A DNA stretch of 25,000 bases from positions 1 through 25,000 of the forward strand of contig MPNW01001122.1 of NCBI GenBank assembly GCA_011800805.1, in the 5' to 3' direction. The position numbers and the translations under genes are program-made. Source of the stretch: Hirudo medicinalis. Lineage: Eukaryota; Annelida; Clitellata; Hirudinida; Hirudinidae. The notes beneath the pieces are model-generated. The model made no database searches, had not been told where the DNA came from, and was given only the letters and a program-made list of their open reading frames with translations. Within the stretch, counting starts at the first letter, position 1; every line of letters begins with the position of its first letter. Shown in pieces: positions 18,580-25,000 of this stretch.

Positions 18580-19244
18580 CTAATAATAGTTGTTAATCAA
18601 TAATTGCAATAATACCATTGGCAGGACAGCTGGAGATACTAGTGGGTAGCCATTGTAGGTTTGTTGGGACCTCTGACTCTTGAGAAGAAGATTTTGTCGT
18701 CCATTCTGGAGTAGAACCTCCCTCAGGTGAGGTGGTGGATGGAAGAATTTGCAGGGGGGGTCCTTGCGGTAGCACTTTCCCTGAAAATAGAATGCTCGAT
18801 CAATGCCTACGTTCGATCGACCAATCCGCATCCTGAAAGGACCACCAAATGAATAACTCATCAAATACGTCCCCCATCAAACTGTCGCACTATCTGCCAA
18901 ATATTGGTATCCATATTCAAACTGCAATCATCATGCCTAAATTCAACACAATTCACCTTGATGAAGTCGTAACAGCACATGACTCTCCTGTCTTGTGAGA
19001 ACTCAGCAGAAGATGACAGGGGTGAGCCGCTGAGGGGCACATGAGCCATCATGCACTCGTCTTCCTTCTTCAGACAGCTTCCACTCAGGTGATCCAGACA
19101 TACCTCTAGTGTCAACCACCTCGAGTCTTTGTTGTCTTCCCTCCTGCCATTCGGAAGCGGACGATAACGTCTACCATAAGGCTCATCTGATGTGGCCAAT
19201 TGATTCCACTGCTGGGCGCTCGGGTAGATCAAGTTAGAGGACAT
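18580..19244 (-). CDS. MBNL: muscleblind-like RNA-binding protein, one CCCH finger pair
   Basis: Muscleblind proteins bind YGCY-type motifs in pre-mRNA and steer alternative splicing. Exon 1 is 19244-18957, exon 2 is 18780-18580; phase 0, 162 aa. An in-frame TAG upstream (at about 19275) supports this Met. Finger 1: SRWLTLEVCLDHLSGSC then CMMAH, i.e. C49-X7-C57-X6-C64-X3-H68 with the family WLTLEVC motif. Finger 2 crosses the intron: CYDFIKGKCYRKDPPCKFFH, followed by PPPHL and NGRQNLLL, as in MBNL (HPPPHL, NGRNNLI). Finger 2 has six residues between its second and third Cys, where MBNL usually has four. The C-terminus is short (PAVLPMVLLQLLINNYY). A donor-like ATG|GTATTA at 18616/18615 could instead splice to unseen exons. 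The minus-strand AATAAA at 18378-18383 fits the short form. Confidence 0.85.
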
Positions 19245-19289
19245 GACAGAGTAGATGATGGACGGACGGAGGTGCTAATTACGATCCCG

Positions 19290-19900
19290 GTGATGATACT
19301 GATCAATCAACAGCTCTGTTGAAAATTGAATGTCATCGTTACCATTATTATGGACGGCTTTTCAACAGTTGAATGGCACTCATTAATATTAATTACGCTA
19401 CATTATTCGGCTATTTATAGAGCGTGCGTTTCGTCTTACTTCCAGGATGCTGGCCGGCCTTCCGTAGTGCACGTGAGCGAGCGTGCATGCCCTTAACATT
19501 CGACGGAATTCTCTGCTACTGCTATCATCACCCCGAACATCATCATCACCATCATCGTAGTCATCACAAAAGAATGAGAATGAATTGGATGGAACGGATA
19601 TCTGGAATGCAGGCGATGATTTCGAAGGTTCAAGAGATGAATGGATGTATCTTGTGCAAAGGTGCTGCCAGCGGTGGAGGTGGATTCCTGATAACGATAA
19701 CGATGACGAGAATCGCCGCTGCAGATCGCACATTCTCCCACACTACTTGAATATCGAGAGAGTGATGACTAAAGTGAGAGAGTGAGCTATGCAAGCGAGG
19801 GGACTAGTTACTAAAAATAGGGCCAGACGTTAATTGATCAAGCATGAAAAGTCGGTTCTAGACTAGTAAAGAAAAACACCACCGGGTCTTTTTGTTGATC
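19290..19900. other. upstream region of the muscleblind-like gene
   Basis: Overlapping small ORFs occur on both strands at 19398-19785, including a His-rich plus-strand frame over a CATCATCAC tract (about 19537-19567). None resembles a known protein. It could hold the leader exons of the minus-strand muscleblind-like gene; an acceptor-like TAATTAG lies on the minus strand just upstream of its ATG. Confidence 0.3.
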
Positions 19901-19968
19901 GATAAACTATTCTGCACGGCATTCCGACCACATCGCCGACGATCAAAGGCAATAATAATGTAATACAG

Positions 19969-20128
19969 CATCTTACTAATTGTCATCACCGGAGTACTAA
20001 TAACAACAATCACAAACGGATTGGAAGGACGAGGGAACAAGTACGAGTCCAGTGGAAGTTGCTTACAGGCGAACGACATTTACATGGAGAATTGCTCCAA
20101 GCTGTCGCCGTGGTCGATGCCTTTACGA
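19969..20128 (+). CDS. candidate exon with signal-peptide-like start (unrecognised)
   Basis: After an AATACAG acceptor at 19967-19968, 53 codons read ILLIVITGVLITTITNG, a hydrophobic stretch like a signal peptide, then a polar part with two Cys (GSCLQANDIYMENCSKLSPW) and a possible donor CGA|GTGCAA at 20128/20129. The frame stays open to 20164. There is no ATG in frame, so an upstream exon would be needed, and none was found. A second plus-strand frame is also open across the same DNA, which weakens the case. Confidence 0.25.
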
Positions 20129-20201
20129 GTGCAAAATGCATTTCTGCATGCAAGCAGTGTTTAATGCAAAAGTAATGCAATAGATATATTATGTAATATA
20201 C

Positions 20202-20287
20202 ATCGTTAACATTGTGCCTACATATATGACTATATATATATATATATATGTATATTACATATATTATATTAACACAATGTTAACGAT
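20202..20287. repeat. inverted repeat with 15-bp perfect arms around an AT core
   Basis: ATCGTTAACATTGTG (20202-20216) is matched exactly by CACAATGTTAACGAT (20273-20287), with a 56-bp spacer that is mostly TATATA. The similarity extends outward into TGTAAT on both sides. It may be a MITE end pair or an extruding hairpin. Confidence 0.8.
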
Positions 20288-20416
20288 TACAAATGGCATA
20301 AATTATTACAAATAGTTTGCAGTCTCATTTTGTATAAATAGCGATGATGGTCGACAACAAGTGTGTTGTCAAATCATCCAAATCAAATCATCTTAGTTAT
20401 GCAACGGACTTTAATC

Positions 20417-20446
20417 AAATAAATAAATAAATAAATAAATAAATAA
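20417..20446 (+). repeat. (AAAT)n microsatellite
   Basis: Seven or eight AAAT/AATA units. Confidence 0.85.
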
Positions 20447-20578
20447 GACAACAAGAGTAGTGCAAGTTTGTGATGGCCAACTTATAAATACGTTGATCGA
20501 ACTTATTCAACAAAATCCCACGGATCAAAGTTATTTGCATTGCCTCGATATTATTGTTAATGTGAAATTATTTTAATT

Positions 20579-21018
20579 TGTTATTATTATTATTATTGTT
20601 ATTATTATTATTATTATTATTGTTATCATTATTATTATTATTATTATTATTGTTATTGTTATTATTATTAACAATATTGCTATTATTATTATTGTTGTTG
20701 TTGTTATTATTATTGTTATATTATATGTGTACTTATTATTCTAATAGTTTATAATTAATATTAATTTAATTAATATTTAAATAATAATTAATATTATTGT
20801 TGAATTATTATTTATTGTTATTATTATTGTTGTTGTTAATTATTATTGTTATATTATATATGTACTTATTATTCTAATATATTATAATTAATAGTATTAA
20901 TTATAAATTAAAATAATTATATTTATAATATTTACAATTAATATTAATATTAATTATAAATTAAAATAATTATAGTTATATAATTAAAATAATTATATTT
21001 GTAATTAATTATTTATTA

Positions 21019-21056
<38 letters not shown>
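20579..21056 (+). repeat. TTA/TTG microsatellite and AT-rich block
   Basis: TTA runs with TTG interruptions at 20580-20720, a repeated TTGTTATATTATATRTGTACTT segment (about 20714 and 20847), then a pure ATT run at about 21018-21056. No gene is visible. Confidence 0.8.
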
Positions 21057-21059
21057 GTC

Positions 21060-22785
21060 TTTATTTTGTTACCCACGCAACTGAGAAGAACGATGAATAG
21101 TTCGAGTGCAAGTTTGACCTTTTCGAGAACCAAACAGATTCCGAAGACTATTTTTTGCCGTTATTATTCTTGCGATAATAAAATAAATACCATCCTGTAG
21201 ATTTGATACTTACTATTAAATTAAGTCTTTCATTCACACTGCCTCTTGAATAAACACCTTAATCTTAATAATTATAATTAAGATGTAGTATGATATAGCA
21301 TCAAACTTTATAACAAACTCCTCCCAACAATTTGTGGCCTGTTGAAAAGATCATCACTTGTTATTATGTGATGAAGGAGGACGTGCTGATCATCACCTCC
21401 TCCATTACTTATTCAATCCACCAGTAAAGAAGCATCATCATCACTCTGATCAACAACACGACCCCAGGCACCAATACCTTATTTTGAGCATTTACCACCA
21501 TTAACATCATTCCAAGACCTTATTCCACAAACAAGGACAGATCTTAACTAGGAAACATTTCCAAGCGGTTTCGGCTCAAATTGTTCCTAAGCTTATCAGT
21601 GATGCACTGTGAGCATTAATATTGAAAATTACAAATCCTTGGTAATCTAATTATACAAACATCAACATCAATGTTTCTACACGAGTGGCTCGATACAATC
21701 GAACAGCATTAAAGGCATTTATTAATTTGTGTTATTATCGTCGATCATGCATTGTTTTGAAATCAGAGGCAACCCAGGTCTCGTCATCTGACCTACGGGA
21801 GACTTGGATTGAACCTAACCTCCAAACGGATGAACCACAGGGGAGTCTCGCAGGTAAACGATAGATTGATGACCTCGTTTATTACAATTTACCGCTTATT
21901 GTATCTGTTGCAAAGTTGGCGATGATCGTTATCAAGAGGAAACGATCCCCCGCCAAATCTACGGAATGGTATCTCCTTTCCAGCATGTAGAGTGCATAAG
22001 ATAACAAACTCAAGACACTGCGAATTATTATTATTATTATTATTATCATTATTGTTACCACAGTTTTACGTAGAGATTTTTAAGACTCGTAAGGAGACGG
22101 TCCTAGGAACTAGAAAGAACTAGAAAGAACTAGAAAGATTAGTTGTAAGTAAGCCTGTATTATTACTTACTCAGTCCTTACAATAAGATGATAATCATAA
22201 CAACAACAACAATACCACAGCATAATAATAATAACGTAAATAAATAAATAGCATAAGATAACCTAATGTAACATAGCGTGACGTAACCTAACACAACATA
22301 TGTGAACTGCCAGCGGATTGTTACTTATTAGTTTGACTTTTTATAGGTTAGTCCAGCATGTGATGTGTAAGTGATTCGAGATTAATACTCTCTTACTCAC
22401 CACCACCATCGTCGTCATCGTCATCACCATCACTACCATTATCATCATTATTGTCAATAATAATATTGCGCACCAGATCAAGTAAACTACTCGGTAATCC
22501 AATGATTAGCAAGAACAAGCTACTAAAGATCTTACTTACGATGGATCGTCTAAAACTGACCATCAACAACCTAATGTAAAAATTGATTGAAGACTAGTTA
22601 CAATAAATTATTTGATTCTGCAAAGTTAATAATAAACGTTAATTAATTTTGATAAGCAGTAATACGTGATATAGGATATGATATGCCCCTGTGATTAGTA
22701 CACCTCTTCAGATCTAATTGCATGCCTACAGAGCAGCAGGTTCTGAAGTCTGCTGAGGATCAAAACAGGATCAAGATCATTATCA
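21060..22785. other. intergenic DNA without recognised genes
   Basis: Holds a 35-codon ORF at 21093-21200 (MNSSSASLTFSRTKQIPK...) without further support, a degenerate tRNA-like B-box (TTGGATTGAACCT) near 21806, an ATT run at 22026-22048 and a decamer repeat (AACTAGAAAG) three times at about 22107-22137. Confidence 0.4.
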
Positions 22786-22791
22786 CCATTA

Positions 22792-22792
<1 letters not shown>

Positions 22793-22828
<36 letters not shown>

Positions 22829-22902
22829 GTCATCATCATCTTCATCATTATTATTTTATTATTATTATTGTTGTTGTTGCTGTTGTTGTTATTATTATTA
22901 TT
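22793..22902 (+). repeat. compound ATT/ATC/TTG microsatellite
   Basis: A pure ATT run (22795-22828), CATCATCATC, then TTATTATTG and TTGTTGTTG tracts. The Leu/Ser/Tyr/Cys-rich ORF over it is an artefact. Confidence 0.85.
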
Positions 22903-23404
22903 AATGGACACACCTATATTATTAGTAACAATAACAGGTCATAAATAATCAAAAATATACGCAATGCCTACATGCGTACCTACAATGCTACGCTTTACAC
23001 GGTCAAAATTCACTACATAGCATCATGCACTGCATTAACTGCTATTATGTTACGAAACTTCTTTAAATGTGTTTTGTGTTAATAATCCTTTTAATGTTGG
23101 TATTACCTGTAATGCCATCATCATCGTGACTATCAATGTGCCAGTGCATGTGTATTTATTTATACTTTGCAGGTCACAACAGCCTATTTACCTCGACGTG
23201 AATAAGACGTCTGTTTTAACCATTTAAACTCGTCCCACGCAGGCCTGTATTGGCGGGCCAGACAGTAACAATGAATGCCTTCACTACGACAACCTCAACA
23301 ACAATGGAGACAATAATTTTGTTGATGACGTCAATAATAACTACAGCGTCACAATAATAATAGTGACAACAAAGCAATAATAGTAATAACAATACCATAC
23401 TGTA

Positions 23405-23438
23405 TGGCAATAACAACAACGACAGCAGCAGCAACAGC

Positions 23439-23505
<67 letters not shown>

Positions 23506-23548
23506 GCAGCAGCAGCAGCAGCAGCAACAACAACAACAACAATAAATA
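23405..23548 (+). repeat. long CAA/CAG trinucleotide array
   Basis: About 45 consecutive CAA or CAG units, mostly CAA with CAG blocks near both ends. Minus-strand poly-Leu and poly-Cys frames come only from this array. The flanks (22.9-23.4 and 23.55-23.83 kb) show no gene. Confidence 0.9.
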
Positions 23549-23832
23549 AATAAATCGTCGGTCATGAGTGGGACGACTGAAATCAAATTTCCCGCCACGC
23601 TAGCAAACAGCGGTCATATTGTCAGGAGACATCTACAGGCTGAAAAATAATTCCTAGGTGGATGTCTTGAATCTGATTACAGCTCACAGGAAATGATGAA
23701 AATTATTGATTTTGTAAAACAACAAAACTATTCTTCATTTGCGATAATATTTTATAATATTTGTTTTTCTAAATATAAATTTAATATTATAAATTAAAAA
23801 AATATTATTATACATTTAGATAATATATATAT

Positions 23833-23960
23833 TTATATAATAATAATAATAATAATTACATAATAATATAATATTATATAATAATAATATTAATTAATTA
23901 ATTAAAATAATAATAATAACAACAACACAATAATAACAAAAATAATATTAATAATAATGT
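23833..23960 (+). repeat. AAT/AAC-rich microsatellite block
   Basis: Interrupted AAT runs with TAATTAATTA and AACAACAACA segments. Confidence 0.75.
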
Positions 23961-24194
23961 TATTATGTAATAATGATAACATTAGTATTAGTGCAACTAT
24001 TACCACAGCTGATATTTTAAACAAGACCACACAAGGTGTCCCTCAAACGTAATACTTAGACATCCAAGTGAGACCACCCAGTGCTGCTTCTTGGAGGTCA
24101 ACATCTGATTGATTGGAAAGTCACTTTAGGACCTCAAATAGGAGGAATTTCAAGCATTCAGGACTCCTAATTCAAGATGGAATTGGTGCTTAAA

Positions 24195-24345
24195 TATCGT
24201 CGTCGTCGTCGTCGTCGTCTTCGTCATATTGTTCATCATCGTCGTCGTCGTCTTCGTCATATTGTTCATCATCATCATCATAATAACAATAATAACAATC
24301 ATAATAACAGTCATAATATTAATAACAATCCAGAAATACATTCAG
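24195..24345 (+). repeat. CGT/CAT repeat with a duplicated unit
   Basis: CGTCGTCGT tracts followed twice by the same CTTCGTCATATTGTTCATCA (about 24218 and 24251), then CATCAT and AATAACAAT tracts. It is a tandem duplication inside a microsatellite. Confidence 0.75.
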
Positions 24346-24544
24346 GGTGGTCATAAACAGTCCATAAGAACAGGTGCTTGCAATTCACTCTAGCCAAGCA
24401 TCGCTCAATACCTTGATATCAATACCTTGATTTATCACTGAATTGATAATCTCACCTTTGTCAACAAAGTCGTGCTGAGTCGAACAACGAAATGAAAAAC
24501 ATTTGCTGAATCACCTGTGAATTTGTGACCATTCGAGGTGAAAA

Positions 24545-24795
24545 CTTATTGTTACATAATAAGAAATGAAATATATTATTACGTGATGAGGAATGAAATA
24601 TATTATTAAATAATACACAATAAGGAATAAAATATATTACTATCTAATAAGAAATAAAATATATTATTAAATAATAAGAAATAAAATATATTATTAAATA
24701 ATAAGGAATAAAATATATTGTTACATAATAAGGAATAAAATATATTGTTACATAATAAGGAATGAAATATATTATTACATAATAAGAAATAACAT
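24545..24795 (+). repeat. 27-bp AT-rich minisatellite, about 9 units
   Basis: The consensus (T)ACATAATAAGGAATAAAA followed by TATATTGTT recurs at 27-bp spacing (for example 24555, 24582, 24724, 24751), with one or two length variants in the middle. Each unit holds AATAAAA or AATGAAA. No gene is seen from here to the window end. Confidence 0.85.
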
Positions 24796-25000
24796 ATTAG
24801 TTAATTGATTTTTGGAATATTTGAGATTTTACGGTTAATTTAATGTTTAATAAGATGTTTCTTTAATGATAAAAAATATAGTTTAATTCAATAAGATGTT
24901 TAATAATTTAATTTTAGATTTTAATTTAATAATTTCTCAAATTATTCTTTTTAACCCGTAAATGTGAAAATGTCGTCAACAAGAAGCAAGTCATCAAGTT

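Noticed and set aside
23216..23598. Minus-strand poly-Leu and poly-Cys ORFs
   Set aside because: Direct products of the CAA/CAG trinucleotide array read in two frames.
24150..24341. Minus-strand Met/Thr-rich ORF
   Set aside because: Low-complexity translation of the CGT/CAT/AAT repeats.

Overview
The window is nuclear DNA of a bilaterian invertebrate. It is AT-rich and crowded with ATT, CAA/CAG and GAT microsatellites, minisatellites and tRNA-derived SINE-like elements. It holds five spliced genes of animal type. Nothing looks bacterial, and there is no CRISPR array, rRNA or intact tRNA gene. The gene set and the fast-evolving sequences would suit a lophotrochozoan such as an annelid or mollusc, but that placement is a guess.

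Layout. (1) 362-1996 (+): the last four coding exons of a PUS1/TruA-type tRNA pseudouridine synthase, whose 5' part lies outside the window. One of its introns (661-878) has the marks of a minor-spliceosome AT-AC intron. (2) 3372-5744 (-): a complete MXD/MXI1-type bHLH-zipper repressor of the MAX network, in seven coding exons including a 30-nt exon for the basic region. (3) 6856-9947 (+): a complete nine-exon RNase H1 of 273 codons, with a mitochondrial presequence, a second in-frame Met, a hybrid-binding domain, an SV40-like NLS and all catalytic residues. (4) 10252-13793 (-): a complete five-coding-exon Neuralized-type E3 ligase (two NHR domains, C-terminal RING, N-terminal myristoylation signal). 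(5) 18580-19244 (-): a two-exon muscleblind-like RNA-binding protein with one pair of CCCH fingers.

The MXD and RNase H1 genes are head to head across about 1.1 kb. PUS1/MXD and RNase H1/Neuralized are tail to tail. No shared pathway ties the five genes together. Exon phases were checked arithmetically and agree at every junction given, except the end of MXD exon 1, which I could not fix.

From about 14 to 18.5 kb and from 19.3 to 25 kb the DNA is mostly non-coding: candidate promoters, microsatellites, a 31-bp minisatellite next to an undetermined base, a hairpin-forming inverted repeat, a possible MITE and a 27-bp minisatellite. A few low-confidence exon candidates lie there too. I found no convincing new multi-gene system. 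The best leads are the AT-AC intron, the translational layout at the RNase H1 start, the compact muscleblind with unusual finger spacing, and two SINE-like families.
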